The notes: generated from the letters alone by a model not told the origin. A stretch of 64,000 nt of DNA from Brevibacillus antibioticus (GCF_005217615.1 NZ_SZNK01000001.1:1755501-1819500); one strand, 5' to 3'. Counted from the first letter of the stretch, positions 26,236 through 36,631 are shown. A program made the numbers and translations.

Positions 26236-27171
26236 ATGCCAAAAGGTATGTATTCGCAAGGAGTTGCCGTCCTGTTGTCAACGGCGGTTCCGATTCACAA
26301 AATAGCAGACATGCTCAAGGATCAATTCGAAATTGCCAACATCATGGAAACGTTTGACCAATGGGTGTTCAGCGGCCCTAGCTTGCTTATTCCTTATCGT
26401 CCTGAGGTAAACGGATATATTCAGGTCGATGTCGTCGATAAGCCTTGGCCGGATAGTATGGGAGACCCGACAGAAGATACGATGCTGTTTGGTGCTTGGT
26501 CGATGGGCTTTTTCGGTCCGTTTACGTTCCCGAATAGCCTGGAGCGGGCAACTCAGCAGTCATGGGGATATCCCGAAGGGCGGCAAGCTGCATCCGAGCA
26601 CGGAGCGTTTATCCGTATCCGCTCTTCTTTCGTGTTGGGCGAGTCGGACGATCAGGCTCCTGTAGTACCTGAGGATTATGAAGCACTCCCGGAGTTGATG
26701 ACTGTCACTGCCATTGCTGAGTCGCTGTTGAAAATGCCAGAAGCCCTTTGCTTTTTTAATCCGAATGGGGAGTGCCTCGCGTCTGCCGAGCTGATGCAAG
26801 AGCTGAATCAACGCTATGAGGAAATACAGCTCCTTCCGCTGGAGCTGTGGTCCAATGTCCGGTTGTTCAATCTTCCAGAAGGATGGCTCTTGATGGATAC
26901 AGTCGGCATGCAGCAGTTGGATGCGATCGATCATGAGGCGGTATTTAATGGGGATGCCTACGATCCAAATGAGGTCGCGAGTTTCCTGCGGAATATCTCG
27001 AACTATGTATACGAGAATGGTCCTGTTATCAATGACGGAGATACAACGGATGGGCCGGGTGAAGAAATTTGGAAGTGTGTCTTGTTGGAGGAAGGGTTGG
27101 CAAGCCCTCCGCGTGATGTGCTTCGCTGGTATCCATTAGATGGAAGGGAAAAGCCTGCGGGATTGGAATAA
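26236..27171 (+). CDS. DUF4261-family protein
   Basis: This is a 311-residue protein. The opening YSQGVAVLLSTAVPIHKIAD and the MLFGAWSMGFFGPFTFPNSLERA part suit DUF4261, a family of unknown biochemical function. It is the third of a probable transcript with 23781 and 25548. Its own ribosome binding site, GAAAGAAG, is weak. A terminator follows. Confidence 0.65.
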   Translation: MPKGMYSQGVAVLLSTAVPIHKIADMLKDQFEIANIMETFDQWVFSGPSLLIPYRPEVNGYIQVDVVDKPWPDSMGDPTEDTMLFGAWSMGFFGPFTFPNSLERATQQSWGYPEGRQAASEHGAFIRIRSSFVLGESDDQAPVVPEDYEALPELMTVTAIAESLLKMPEALCFFNPNGECLASAELMQELNQRYEEIQLLPLELWSNVRLFNLPEGWLLMDTVGMQQLDAIDHEAVFNGDAYDPNEVASFLRNISNYVYENGPVINDGDTTDGPGEEIWKCVLLEEGLASPPRDVLRWYPLDGREKPAGLE

Positions 27172-27192
27172 TGAGCAAGAGAACTTGATAGG

Positions 27193-27236
27193 AAAAAGCA
27201 CGACCATCCCCCTTTACCGGGCATAGTCGTGCTTTT
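27193..27236 (+). terminator. Terminator after the DUF4261 gene
   Basis: AAAAGCACGAC pairs with GTCGTGCTTTT with extra inner pairs and T-runs on both strands, so it may also serve the facing 27284-28519 gene. Confidence 0.85.
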
Positions 27237-27283
27237 ATACGTTACTTTGAGTATTTTAGAGAAGCTAGGCTCACTGTAACTAC

Positions 27284-28519
27284 TTATTTGATCATCTCCT
27301 CGTAAATTAGTTTGCCGTCATGCGTATATACGCCGATCTTTTTGGTCCCTGAGATGGTGTACTCGATGGCGACTGTCTCATTCGTAGGGCTAATCAGCAA
27401 TTGATGTGGAAAGTTGAAGCTTTGATTGTTAACTGTGTTCGCAATGATCTGGGAATCAGTATGAAACACTTGTCCCGTCTGCTTGAGCTCTTTTATTTGT
27501 TCTGGCTTGGTTAGAACATATTGTTGCGGTGAGACGACTTTATCTGCCGCATTAATTTTGGTAAAGGTATATTGCTTGTTGGTTTTCGTCACAGCGAGAA
27601 AATGACCATCGGAGGTTGGGCGGATAAACGCATACTTTTTGGAAGCAATGAGTCCCTTTTTATTCATCAGCACATAAAATTCTTCGTTCCCCAGCTTGCC
27701 TGAGACAATAAATGCTCCACTGTGCATATTCGATTCGACTTTATAGTTACGGGAAGGCTTCAGCATAATTTTGCCTTCATTACTGATAAAATGCGTTTGG
27801 CCATTTATTTTCACACGATGCCAGCCTTCACCATATCCGAAATATTCATCGAAAAATGGCTTGCTCAGTATTTTTCCATGAATATTTCTCATGCCCATCT
27901 TGTAGTATTCGTCCCCTTTTGCGTCTTTTACCATTTCACCATAGGGCAAGTAATACGGATCAAACGTTTTCGTAGTCGGTTCGGCTAAGTAGTATGGATG
28001 ATCCGCATCGGGAAACTTCTTGGTAATTTTCCCTGTTTTGGCATTGTACAGATACGGCAGGTTTCCCGGATAGTCCGTGCCCGTAAACCATTCCCCATGT
28101 ATCTGCTTGAAAGTGCCAATATCGCAACAAGTAGTCATTTTCTTAACATTGCCCTGTTTATCGTAAAGGAAATAGTCCATATGTTTAAAAAAGGGGGAAT
28201 CAAAATAATATCCGTATCCATTTCGGAGCGGGTACACTTCACTCTTATAAGCGAGATAATTGCTTTTTATTACTTTTCCAGACGGTGAAACCAATGACAT
28301 GGTGTAACTCTTTGGAGGTGAATCATACTTGTAAAGTGGTTGCTTCGTGAAAAGAAAGAATGGCTCTGTCAAATGAGACGGTATTTGCAGGTTTTGATAC
28401 ACCACTGGTAATTGCTGTTCTCTTGATGGGTCTTGCTGCTCTTCGGCCTTGATTGGCAAAGTAGAGAAGAAGGTGAGAAATAGAATCAGCATGGTTTTTA
28501 ATAGAGTAGAAAATTTCAT
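27284..28519 (-). CDS. Secreted WG-repeat-like protein
   Basis: This 411-residue protein starts with a signal peptide (KFSTLLKTMLILFLTFFSTL, cut after IKA). The mature part has weak repeats such as GEGWHRVKINGQTHFISNEG and FYVLMNKKGLIASKKYAFI, which resemble WG/KWG beta repeats. The family's role is unknown. AAAGGAATTCC lies upstream of the ATG. The gene faces the DUF4261 gene across a shared terminator. Confidence 0.6.
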   Translation of the reverse strand: MKFSTLLKTMLILFLTFFSTLPIKAEEQQDPSREQQLPVVYQNLQIPSHLTEPFFLFTKQPLYKYDSPPKSYTMSLVSPSGKVIKSNYLAYKSEVYPLRNGYGYYFDSPFFKHMDYFLYDKQGNVKKMTTCCDIGTFKQIHGEWFTGTDYPGNLPYLYNAKTGKITKKFPDADHPYYLAEPTTKTFDPYYLPYGEMVKDAKGDEYYKMGMRNIHGKILSKPFFDEYFGYGEGWHRVKINGQTHFISNEGKIMLKPSRNYKVESNMHSGAFIVSGKLGNEEFYVLMNKKGLIASKKYAFIRPTSDGHFLAVTKTNKQYTFTKINAADKVVSPQQYVLTKPEQIKELKQTGQVFHTDSQIIANTVNNQSFNFPHQLLISPTNETVAIEYTISGTKKIGVYTHDGKLIYEEMIK

Positions 28520-28638
28520 GATAGGAATTCCTTTCTAGGAGGTTGATGAGTTGGCCTTAATCAATGACGGTTCAACTGTGACAAATGTTACCATTCGTGT
28601 AAAAATTAAATCAAAAATCTCGAAAGGAGGCTACGAAT

Positions 28639-30585
28639 TTGCCAGACAGTGACAAATTGTCAGAAACAGCGAAGGCTTTTATTCAGCAATGTACAAGAAG
28701 GGAAACCATTACGGACAGAGAGCAAGTAAGAAAAATCCTACAACAGAAGGGTATTCCAGCTTTTGATGCTTTGTTGGATGTGCAGGAAAAGTATGGAGGT
28801 TTGAGCTATTCATTTGGGGGAGAGATTGACAATAGTTTTTGCATCGATTTATGGGGGAACTTTGCTCATCGAGATGGAGAGGAACGGAGAATACCCGAGG
28901 TTTTGAATTATGAAGGACGACCAGTGGTAGAGTGCTTTCATGTAATGGATGATCGGTTGAGTAAGGCTGGATATATAGATGAGGACGGCAAGCTGTATAC
29001 GTTACTCTATACTACATTTCAGGTATTTGCTGAAAATATTGAGGAACTGCTAGAGAGTGAAGGTGTTAAATACAGTCTGCTGCGAGAGAAAAAACAATGG
29101 GTAGTAAAATGGATAGAACAGTCAGAAGTTGCGCATTGGCTCTCACGTATTGAACAGAAACCAATTCTTATTGAGCAGGCGAGTCAGGGATATCAAAAGT
29201 GGTGGAAGAGCCATGATGGCCGGTTATATGTTCATGTTCGAAATGGAAGGGGAATATATGCGGTGGCGTATGCGATGGAGGTCGCTGATCTTACGCAGCT
29301 CGGTCTTAGCAGTTATTCCATTCTGCGTGGGTTTCCGTTTGATTGCTCCTACCAATATGATCGTGAATGTGCCGAAGTCAAGAATACGATGGAAATGTTT
29401 CATTTTCAATCTCGTTTATATAAAACCTGCGATTATTCCATGATCACCGTTCCTCAAGTAAAGGAAGCGAAAGACATCTATTTGTATGTAACGGGACAGA
29501 AAACCTACCAAAGAGAGCGACCAATCGAAGACTTTTTATTGAAATTTCCAGCGCTTGAGCTGCCTATCGAAGATTTTGATCATAGTCTGCTGGAATTTGC
29601 TTTGTGTAACGGAGATGAACGGATTTTAAAGCTGATCACATATATAGCCAACCTGGCAAACCATCATAGCCATAGAAGTACTTCAGCTGAGAATAACGTG
29701 GATTATTTCCTGTTCCATGAATATTTGCGACGGATCCACGTATTCATCAAAGCTCATCCAATGAATGTTCATCCATTGTACTTTCATCCTTATCGTGCAG
29801 CAGGTGTACCAGCCGAGCATGATATCGTAAAGAAAAATACAGTCGTGGCAAGAATGAGGGGTAACCATGCACAATCCGTTAGTGAGTTAACACTGTACTA
29901 TATGACTTGTGCCAAAGAAGGAAATGAGATCGCTGCTCACATCTATCGAATCTATGAACCTATCCTTTTACTATTTGCACTCGAAGGAAGTATACGTGTA
30001 GATCATGGGCTTATTGAGGTTGGCGGGAACGCCTTTCATCCCTCAAGTTGGCAGGCGAGGGCTGGTAAAGATCCATTCGATGTGTATCACAGAACAGCTG
30101 AAGCCTGGAGAAATCGGAATGTTGAGTATGCCATTGATCAAATCAAACGCGTGAAATGGGATAAGAAAATCAGGAACACGGTGGAGTGGGACTTTGGTAA
30201 ATCAAAGAGAAGTGACGAAGCGTTGAAAGCTGCGTTTACACGTTTAGAAAGACGTCTAGGGAATGCTCTTTCTGAATCGCCTTTCGCTTCTGTTCATAGA
30301 GATCAAATCCTGTCAAAGCTATGCTATGATTACCCGCTGTTACAGACTGATGACGGCACCCTCGCTTACTCGATTTGCCAACGATATCTAGAGTGGGCTC
30401 ATTTAGTGGACCGAAAACATCCTGCCGCAACCAAAAGCCCGTGTTTGTACGAACCATTCATTGAAATGCTATATGAAGAGGATCAAATAGAGAAATGGGA
30501 AAGTAAGGCGATGAATTTGATTCGGCTCATGGAACTGGAATCCATAGAAAAGTATGCAGAAGTATTACGAAAGAAAAATGTATGA
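28639..30585 (+). CDS. Large hypothetical protein with SUKH-like start
   Basis: This is a 648-residue cytoplasmic protein. The first about 100 residues (GIPAFDALLDVQEKYGGLSY, then FGGEIDNSFCIDLWGNFAHR) look like a SMI1/KNR4 (SUKH)-type fold, common in immunity proteins. The remaining helical bulk is unrecognised. The start is TTG at 28639 behind AAAGGAGG. It diverges from the secreted WG-repeat gene. It has no nuclease or ATPase motif. Confidence 0.55.
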   Translation: MPDSDKLSETAKAFIQQCTRRETITDREQVRKILQQKGIPAFDALLDVQEKYGGLSYSFGGEIDNSFCIDLWGNFAHRDGEERRIPEVLNYEGRPVVECFHVMDDRLSKAGYIDEDGKLYTLLYTTFQVFAENIEELLESEGVKYSLLREKKQWVVKWIEQSEVAHWLSRIEQKPILIEQASQGYQKWWKSHDGRLYVHVRNGRGIYAVAYAMEVADLTQLGLSSYSILRGFPFDCSYQYDRECAEVKNTMEMFHFQSRLYKTCDYSMITVPQVKEAKDIYLYVTGQKTYQRERPIEDFLLKFPALELPIEDFDHSLLEFALCNGDERILKLITYIANLANHHSHRSTSAENNVDYFLFHEYLRRIHVFIKAHPMNVHPLYFHPYRAAGVPAEHDIVKKNTVVARMRGNHAQSVSELTLYYMTCAKEGNEIAAHIYRIYEPILLLFALEGSIRVDHGLIEVGGNAFHPSSWQARAGKDPFDVYHRTAEAWRNRNVEYAIDQIKRVKWDKKIRNTVEWDFGKSKRSDEALKAAFTRLERRLGNALSESPFASVHRDQILSKLCYDYPLLQTDDGTLAYSICQRYLEWAHLVDRKHPAATKSPCLYEPFIEMLYEEDQIEKWESKAMNLIRLMELESIEKYAEVLRKKNV

Positions 30586-30588
30586 GAT

Positions 30589-30637
30589 AACGAACTCCGT
30601 ACTTTGTATCGATACAAAGAATAATTGTTCGGTTTTT
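30589..30637 (+). terminator. Hairpin with perfect 18-bp palindrome after the large gene
   Basis: CGAAC and GTTCG outer arms enclose CTTTGTATCGATACAAAG, an exact 18-bp palindrome at 30602-30619; GTTTTT follows. It probably ends the 28639 transcript. Confidence 0.5.
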
Positions 30638-30763
30638 AAGGAGGTATTTTGCTCGTTGTTAAAAAAATTACGGGGGTAATACTTTTGGATGGACCATTCG
30701 ATCACCTTAAATCCGAACATTCTTGACATGGATGAAGAGTGGAACATTTTAATGGTCGTCCAA

Positions 30764-31795
30764 TCAAAACCGCTTTCTGATTACATTCCCTGGAAGCGAG
30801 ATCCGACAGAGCGTAGACAACCCCAAATACCCAAACAGCGGATACAAAAACATGAGCAACTGACTATACCCAATCAGGCACAATACGAAAGCACTAGAAA
30901 ACAAATACAAGTATAGCTGCGTTTCCGGAACATCCAATAATTCACGCAGCTGCTGACCAATCCCGAACACGTTGGAAATCAGTGTGGTAAAAATCTCAGA
31001 ATAGAGCACGAAAACAAAGAACAGCTGGAGCCACTCGTTCCATTGGTCTGTTACAAAAAGGATCGGGATATTCATGAGACGGACATCGTCCCAGTTGGCC
31101 AACATGGCAGTGTGGACGACGAGGAGCATGAATCCAAGTACGACCCCGCCAATGACGGCTGCCCGAAACAAAACAACCTTGTCGCGGATCGCATAGCCGA
31201 TCGGGATGAGAACGGATTGGGCCATGGCTAGATTAAAGGACACGTATAAGACGGTTTTCCATAAGAAGGAGTAATCGGATGGGGTCGAGAGAGGCATGGG
31301 AGATTCTGCGGTGCCATCCAGCAAAATGAGCAAAGCGAACAATACCATGGACGGAACGACAATCGCATTCACGACGAGTAGCTGCTCCAACCCTTTTCGT
31401 AAAATCAACAGGGCGAACAAAACGGTGGCTGTGGTTCCGACCAAATACGGAATGTCAAACTGCTCCTCCAAGACTGAGCCCGCTCCTGCCAACATGACAG
31501 TCGTGACGCCAAAAAGGGTGAGAAAGACCAAAATATTCATCGTACGACCGATCATCGGTCCAAACAGTTTTTGATTAAACGATTCATAGGAGGGTGTGCG
31601 CAAATGATGAGCGATTAGCATCATCTTGTAGCCCAGCCAAACAAAAAGAGATGTTGCGAGCAGGATGCCGATTGTTCCGGCATGGCCGTAGGCGGTGAAA
31701 AACGCGAGTATTTCTTGACCGCTCGCAAACCCGGCGCCCACGACGGTTCCAATGTACGTTGCTGCGACCTGGATACTTTTTCCCCACAACTTCAT
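30764..31795 (-). CDS. ykvI: YkvI-like membrane transporter
   Basis: This is a 343-residue polytopic membrane protein with about ten helices, similar to YkvI of Bacillus subtilis. The first helix carries YIGTVVGAGFASGQEILAFF, a sodium-symporter-like unwound glycine region. The transported compound is unknown. The ATG at 31795 follows AAAGGA. The frame opens seven codons earlier without a ribosome binding site. Confidence 0.75.
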   Translation of the reverse strand: MKLWGKSIQVAATYIGTVVGAGFASGQEILAFFTAYGHAGTIGILLATSLFVWLGYKMMLIAHHLRTPSYESFNQKLFGPMIGRTMNILVFLTLFGVTTVMLAGAGSVLEEQFDIPYLVGTTATVLFALLILRKGLEQLLVVNAIVVPSMVLFALLILLDGTAESPMPLSTPSDYSFLWKTVLYVSFNLAMAQSVLIPIGYAIRDKVVLFRAAVIGGVVLGFMLLVVHTAMLANWDDVRLMNIPILFVTDQWNEWLQLFFVFVLYSEIFTTLISNVFGIGQQLRELLDVPETQLYLYLFSSAFVLCLIGYSQLLMFLYPLFGYLGLSTLCRISLPGNVIRKRF

Positions 31796-31898
31796 ACTGT
31801 TTTTTTCCTTTCCCATCCAAATAGATGCTAGTACAAGTGTATGAGTCTCGGAGAAAAACAGAATGGGAAAACTCGTCTATCTCATAACCTAACCAAGG

Positions 31899-31932
31899 AA
31901 AAAAGCGAACGGCTCGTGTCCATTCGCTTTTT
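31899..31932. terminator. Terminator between the two transporter genes
   Basis: AAAAAGCGAA and TTCGCTTTTT pair with an inner GG/CC step. It ends the minus-strand permease gene upstream of it and has T-runs in both directions. Confidence 0.8.
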
Positions 31933-31950
31933 CGCATAGATACCGACATT

Positions 31951-33345
31951 TTACAGAAGAAACATCGCTACGATTGTCGTCACCAAAAGTCCGATCGCTA
32001 CGGGATACAGATTTCGTCTCGCCAGCTCAAAAGGGTCTACGCCACAAATCGCCGCAGCGGGAATCAACGCCCAGGGAATAATCGTTCCACCGCCGACCCA
32101 GATGGCGGCAATTTGTCCAAGCGCTGTTAACGTAGCCACACCGGCACCCAAAGCAGTTGCGAACAGTTGAGCCAAAGAGCCAGCCAGGGTAATCCCGGAG
32201 AAGCCTGAGCCATCCAGCCCTGTGATGACACCTACGGCGGATACAGTGAGAGCAGCTATTTCTTTGCTAATAGGAATCGTCTGTGCAAGCGCCATGCCGA
32301 GGTCATTTACGATTCCGTGCGAACCTTGCGGCAGGACCTCCCCAAACACCTTGTTAAACCCACTGTCCCCCATATAAAAGAAGGCAGCAATTGGGATGAC
32401 CGGACCAAATACTTTAAAGCCGAACTGAAAGCCTTGAATGAGATGTGTGGTTACCTGCTCGAGACCACTTTGCTTATGCGCAAGCATCGTTGCGATGATG
32501 AGAATGAGCAAGGCGGTTCCGCCCACTAGCGCCGTTGCATCGCCTCCGCGTAAATCAAAAGCAAACATGGCCACGACATCGAGGACAAATAATACCGGCA
32601 CAAGTCCAGCCAAGGAACGCCGCACGCCATCTGACAAAGGGACTCGTGTGGAAGTAAAAACAGCATCGGGTACAACTGTCTCTTTGGGGGATGCAAGCAC
32701 GCCGAGCTTCATGTCTTTTTTCAAATACCAGAATGCGATTGCAGTTGTCACGACGCCCATAATAATCACAAGAGGGACACTGGCTGAAATCACGTCCGAG
32801 ACAGGAATCCCTGCGGCTTTAGCCGTTAAAGTAGGAGCCCCTTGAATAATATAATCGCCGGACAGCGCAATCCCGTGTCCAAACAGGTTCATCGAAACGG
32901 CGACACCCATCGCTGGCAGACCAGCACGCAAAGCCACAGGCAACATGACGGCTCCGATCAGTGCGACAGCTGGAGAAGGCCAGAAAAACCAGGAGATGAC
33001 CATCATCACGATCCCGATAACCCAATAAGCCAATGTAGGATTTCGAACCAAATGGGTCATCGGCCGAATCATTGTTTCATTTACGCCCGTATCGGTCAAA
33101 ACGTGACTCATGGCAACGATGATGCAGATGACTAAAATCGTCGGCAATAGCTCGGTAATCGCATAGATGAAGCTACCGAATATTCCGCCGACGGCTGTTG
33201 TCACAGAGCCTGTTGCGACGAAACCGAGGATCGCTATGCCCACGATACTAATCAGACTCGTGTCTTTTCGCAAAACCATCACGAGAATAATGCCAATCAC
33301 GAACAAGACATACACACCATGTATCCACAAAAGCTCGATTCCCAT
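31951..33345 (-). CDS. Ion/carboxylate permease, 12-helix membrane protein
   Basis: This is a 464-residue protein with about 12 hydrophobic helices in two halves. Gly/Pro-rich re-entrant segments are visible (FWPSPAVALIGAVMLPVA and LDGSGFSGITLAGSLAQLF), as in the ion transporter superfamily of citrate, gluconate and Na/H antiporter proteins. The substrate is unknown. The ATG at 33345 sits behind AAAAGGAGGG, chosen over a frame that is open 44 codons further upstream. It diverges from the RavA-like gene. Confidence 0.75.
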   Translation of the reverse strand: MGIELLWIHGVYVLFVIGIILVMVLRKDTSLISIVGIAILGFVATGSVTTAVGGIFGSFIYAITELLPTILVICIIVAMSHVLTDTGVNETMIRPMTHLVRNPTLAYWVIGIVMMVISWFFWPSPAVALIGAVMLPVALRAGLPAMGVAVSMNLFGHGIALSGDYIIQGAPTLTAKAAGIPVSDVISASVPLVIIMGVVTTAIAFWYLKKDMKLGVLASPKETVVPDAVFTSTRVPLSDGVRRSLAGLVPVLFVLDVVAMFAFDLRGGDATALVGGTALLILIIATMLAHKQSGLEQVTTHLIQGFQFGFKVFGPVIPIAAFFYMGDSGFNKVFGEVLPQGSHGIVNDLGMALAQTIPISKEIAALTVSAVGVITGLDGSGFSGITLAGSLAQLFATALGAGVATLTALGQIAAIWVGGGTIIPWALIPAAAICGVDPFELARRNLYPVAIGLLVTTIVAMFLL

Positions 33346-33578
33346 GTCGCACCCTCCTTTTTCGTTACTCCGCTGAAAGTACATTGATGCCACAATATAT
33401 GCGAAAAATAGGCCATGGGTGATCCTACATCCTCGTGCAGACGGGTGAATCAACTGGAAACTGGCATTTTTGTCCATGATATGCCACTATTAATGAATGA
33501 CGTACATTTGGGTTCCAAGCAAGAGAGGGGGATCGGCACAGCGACGTACGTAACCAGTCCGTCGTGCAGCCAACTACG

Positions 33579-34880
33579 ATGAATTCGACTACACCCATCC
33601 AACGTAAAATGGACCAGGCAATTGAGCTTTTGGAGCGCCGATTCCTGGAAAGAAGTGAACTGATTCGCCTTTTAATGCTCGGCATCATGAGCGGGGAAAA
33701 TGCTTTATTAGTCGGTCCGCCGGGTACAGCCAAATCTCAGCTAGCACGATCAGTCTCTCAGCTTTTTGGATCGGAACATTGGTTCGAGTATTTGCTTACC
33801 CGTTTTACGACGCCTGATGAGATATTCGGTCCAGTATCTCTTCAGCAATTGAAATTGGACCAATACGTACGAAAGACAGCAGGCTATTTGCCCAACGCTC
33901 AATTTGCGTTTTTGGACGAAATTTTCAAAGCGAACAGCGCGATTCTGAATGCGCTGCTTTCTATATTAAACGAGCGAATTTATTTCAATGGCAGAGAAAA
34001 AGAGGAGGTTCCGTTGCAGTTTTTAATTGCTGCTTCGAATGAACTTCCGGATGACGATGATCAATTGACTGCTCTTTATGACCGCTTCCTGTTTCGCTAT
34101 GAGGTTCACTATTTGAAGCATGCTGCAAGCTATGAACGCATGTTTTCATTGCCAACGACGTCTCTTCCTGTTGTGTTCTCTCTATACGACGTGAAGGATA
34201 TTCAAGCGGCAGCGAAGCAAGTGGTCATTCCAGAAACCATTATTTATTTCTTGTACCGCCTAAAACAAGACTTGGAAGCAAGAGAGTATGTGCTCTCCGA
34301 CCGTCGCTGGAGCAAAATAGCTCATGTATGGCGTACTTCTGCTGCCTTGCATGGGCGTGAGCAAGTGACGATCTGGGACACGGTTTTCACTCCGCATATG
34401 CTGTGGAATGTTCCTGAGGACTTGACGGTCATGCAAGAAGCGTTTGAACAACAATTTACGGAAATGCTGAAGAATGATATGGAGAATGAATTGCCACTCC
34501 AACGCTTCGGACAAATTGCGGATAAATGGAAGGAAAAAGAATCCGAGCTGCATGCTTTCCAGTTTAAAAAGGAAGTGGGCGCAAAGCTCGGCAAGGAAGC
34601 GATGGAGCGCAATGTCCGGTTGTTAGAGGAGAGTCGCGATGAGGTAGAAGACACGGCGCGAGATTTGCGTAATCGTCTCATTCAGTGGGAGAAGCGGGAG
34701 CATGATCTGCATGCCTATGTCCTGGAAAAAAACCGTTTGATTCCCTATGCAGAAAAATACGCGGTCAAATATTCGTACCTGCGCATTGAAGGCGAACGGA
34801 TTTTGCAGCAACTCCATCGCACGTATCAGACGATTTTTGACAAGGAAATCCCCGGAGCGGATTATGATTTTACGTTGTAG
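33579..34880 (+). CDS. MoxR-family AAA+ ATPase (RavA-like)
   Basis: This is a 433-residue ATPase. Walker A is GPPGTAKSQLA, Walker B is FAFLDEIFKAN, and sensor 1 is IAASNELPDDDD. The C-terminal part (about 280-430) is helical with charged coiled-coil segments. It closely parallels RavA, a MoxR protein that works with the VWA protein ViaA. The ATG at 33579 was used; an in-frame GTG at 33564 is equally possible and neither has a good ribosome binding site. It is 12 bp upstream of the VWA partner. Confidence 0.82.
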   Translation: MNSTTPIQRKMDQAIELLERRFLERSELIRLLMLGIMSGENALLVGPPGTAKSQLARSVSQLFGSEHWFEYLLTRFTTPDEIFGPVSLQQLKLDQYVRKTAGYLPNAQFAFLDEIFKANSAILNALLSILNERIYFNGREKEEVPLQFLIAASNELPDDDDQLTALYDRFLFRYEVHYLKHAASYERMFSLPTTSLPVVFSLYDVKDIQAAAKQVVIPETIIYFLYRLKQDLEAREYVLSDRRWSKIAHVWRTSAALHGREQVTIWDTVFTPHMLWNVPEDLTVMQEAFEQQFTEMLKNDMENELPLQRFGQIADKWKEKESELHAFQFKKEVGAKLGKEAMERNVRLLEESRDEVEDTARDLRNRLIQWEKREHDLHAYVLEKNRLIPYAEKYAVKYSYLRIEGERILQQLHRTYQTIFDKEIPGADYDFTL

Positions 34881-34892
34881 GGGGTAGCTCGT

Positions 34893-36611
34893 ATGATCAT
34901 TCGCGCTAGTGGTGTTGATCGTTATGTATTTGAAACATACCTCGCCTCTTCGCGCACGGCTCAGGAATGGGTTCATGAAGCGCGGGCACGAGCAGCATGG
35001 TTTAATTTGGAGCTCTTGGCCGATTTTTTCCTCGTCTTTTATTTGGAAAAGCCAGAGATCGATCTGACGCAAGAATCCACTCCTTTTCATCATTGGATGA
35101 TTCGTACGCTCATGAAGCAGTATTTTACACGCATGATTCATCCGCGGACAGTCGGGCAGGAAAGTGCGTCGTTCAAAACCGCAATCAAGGCCTTGCTGTG
35201 GCTGACAGAGACGTTTTCTGAGGAAGTGAAGCAGCGGGAGAAGGATCAACGGCCCTCTCCGCTCTTAACTGGCTTGAAAGACCAGCAAGGCCAGGAGGGA
35301 AGTCAACAAGCACAGCTTTCCGAGCTGCTGACAGAAAAACAAAAGGCCAAGCTTGAGTTAGTTGGTTATACGCTTCAACAGGGGAAGCGGGTCGTGGAAG
35401 ACAAGCAAGAGGCTATGGACACTAAGCCGTTAGTGAGGGCAGAGGTAGTATCTTTGCAAAATCGGATAACGGAACTGCAAGAAGAAATGAAAGTCCACTT
35501 CACGAAACGGACCAAGCTCCTGCAAAAGGTCAAAAAACTGGAGAGTGACCTCGCTCAGAGGGAAAAGCAGCTAGATCGACTGCAAAAGCAAGAGAAAGAA
35601 GCGATCGCCGCTTTTGAAAAAGAGCTGGGACAATGGCTGGAGCAATCGTTAAAGGCGACGCTATCCACTGAAGAACTCGATACGCTTTTTGTTGAAGAGG
35701 TATTTGCGGCCAGTCAGCGTTTTGCTAACCGAAGCTGGGGCCATGAGCTAGGTAAGCTGCGCAGGCAAAGCTTTGAGCAGTATTTGAAATGGATTGAGAA
35801 ATTGAAGCGCCATCCCGACCTAGTCGCTTTTCTGAGCGAGGTAGGTAGGCAAGTACATCGCTTCCGTGTAAAGCGCAAAGAAATTCGCTCCAGGCATTTT
35901 CCTGAGGAATACTATGATTTGCGGCAATCGAGCGATATTGCACACATGCTGCCTGGTGAAGCTGTGCTTCTCGCTGATCCGGACTTCGAGAACTACTTCA
36001 TGCTCAAATGGCTGGATCAAAAGCTCATGACCTACGATACTGCGGGATGGGTAGAAGAACCGCCAAAAGGTCCGGTGATCTGCATGCTGGACACATCCCA
36101 TTCGATGCGCGGAAGTAAGCTGCGGCTTGCGCAAATCTTCCTCATGACGTTTGCCGCCCTGTCGATGCTGGAAAAGCGTGATTTTATCCTCCTCTTGTTC
36201 GGGGCAAAAGGCGAAATTAGAGAGCAACCGCTCTATCACAAAAAGCCAGATTGGGCTGCCTTTTACGGCCTGGCGCAAATGGCATTTGGCGGTGGGACTC
36301 ACTTCGACGCCCCGATGAAGCGAGCTATTGAGCTGGTGGAAAAGGAACAAGCGTGGCGTGGTGCAGATTTTGTCATGGTAACGGATGGAATTGGGGGCAT
36401 TTCTCCTTATGTCCAAGAAAAACTAATCTCTTTGGGCCAGCATAAACAAGTTCGCTTGCACAGCTTGATTGTGGGTTCTGCGAGGCAGCATCTTGTTCAA
36501 GCGTATAATTTGCTGGGCGTTTCTCACCGTGTCAAATTTGCGACGAGCTGGGAAGCGGATGGGGAGGAGAATACAGGGCTACTCCTGGATGTATTTCAAA
36601 CAGCTAAATAA
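34893..36611 (+). CDS. VWA-domain protein (ViaA-like)
   Basis: This is a 572-residue protein. The C-terminal third is a von Willebrand A domain with an intact MIDAS: CMLDTSHSMRGSKL (DxSxS), FGGGTHFDAPM (Thr) and VMVTDGIGG (Asp). The middle (about 150-270) is a long charged coiled coil. With the MoxR ATPase 12 bp upstream it forms a RavA/ViaA-type pair, thought to be a metal-dependent chaperone system. GGGGGT precedes the ATG. Confidence 0.84.
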   Translation: MIIRASGVDRYVFETYLASSRTAQEWVHEARARAAWFNLELLADFFLVFYLEKPEIDLTQESTPFHHWMIRTLMKQYFTRMIHPRTVGQESASFKTAIKALLWLTETFSEEVKQREKDQRPSPLLTGLKDQQGQEGSQQAQLSELLTEKQKAKLELVGYTLQQGKRVVEDKQEAMDTKPLVRAEVVSLQNRITELQEEMKVHFTKRTKLLQKVKKLESDLAQREKQLDRLQKQEKEAIAAFEKELGQWLEQSLKATLSTEELDTLFVEEVFAASQRFANRSWGHELGKLRRQSFEQYLKWIEKLKRHPDLVAFLSEVGRQVHRFRVKRKEIRSRHFPEEYYDLRQSSDIAHMLPGEAVLLADPDFENYFMLKWLDQKLMTYDTAGWVEEPPKGPVICMLDTSHSMRGSKLRLAQIFLMTFAALSMLEKRDFILLLFGAKGEIREQPLYHKKPDWAAFYGLAQMAFGGGTHFDAPMKRAIELVEKEQAWRGADFVMVTDGIGGISPYVQEKLISLGQHKQVRLHSLIVGSARQHLVQAYNLLGVSHRVKFATSWEADGEENTGLLLDVFQTAK

Positions 36612-36631
36612 GTGGTTCGACGTCACTTCCA

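Noticed and set aside
30689-30916. 75-codon frame, and a 25-codon frame just before it
   Set aside because: The longer one lies mostly antisense to the YkvI-like gene. Both have partial ribosome binding sites but no recognisable protein; possibly relics.
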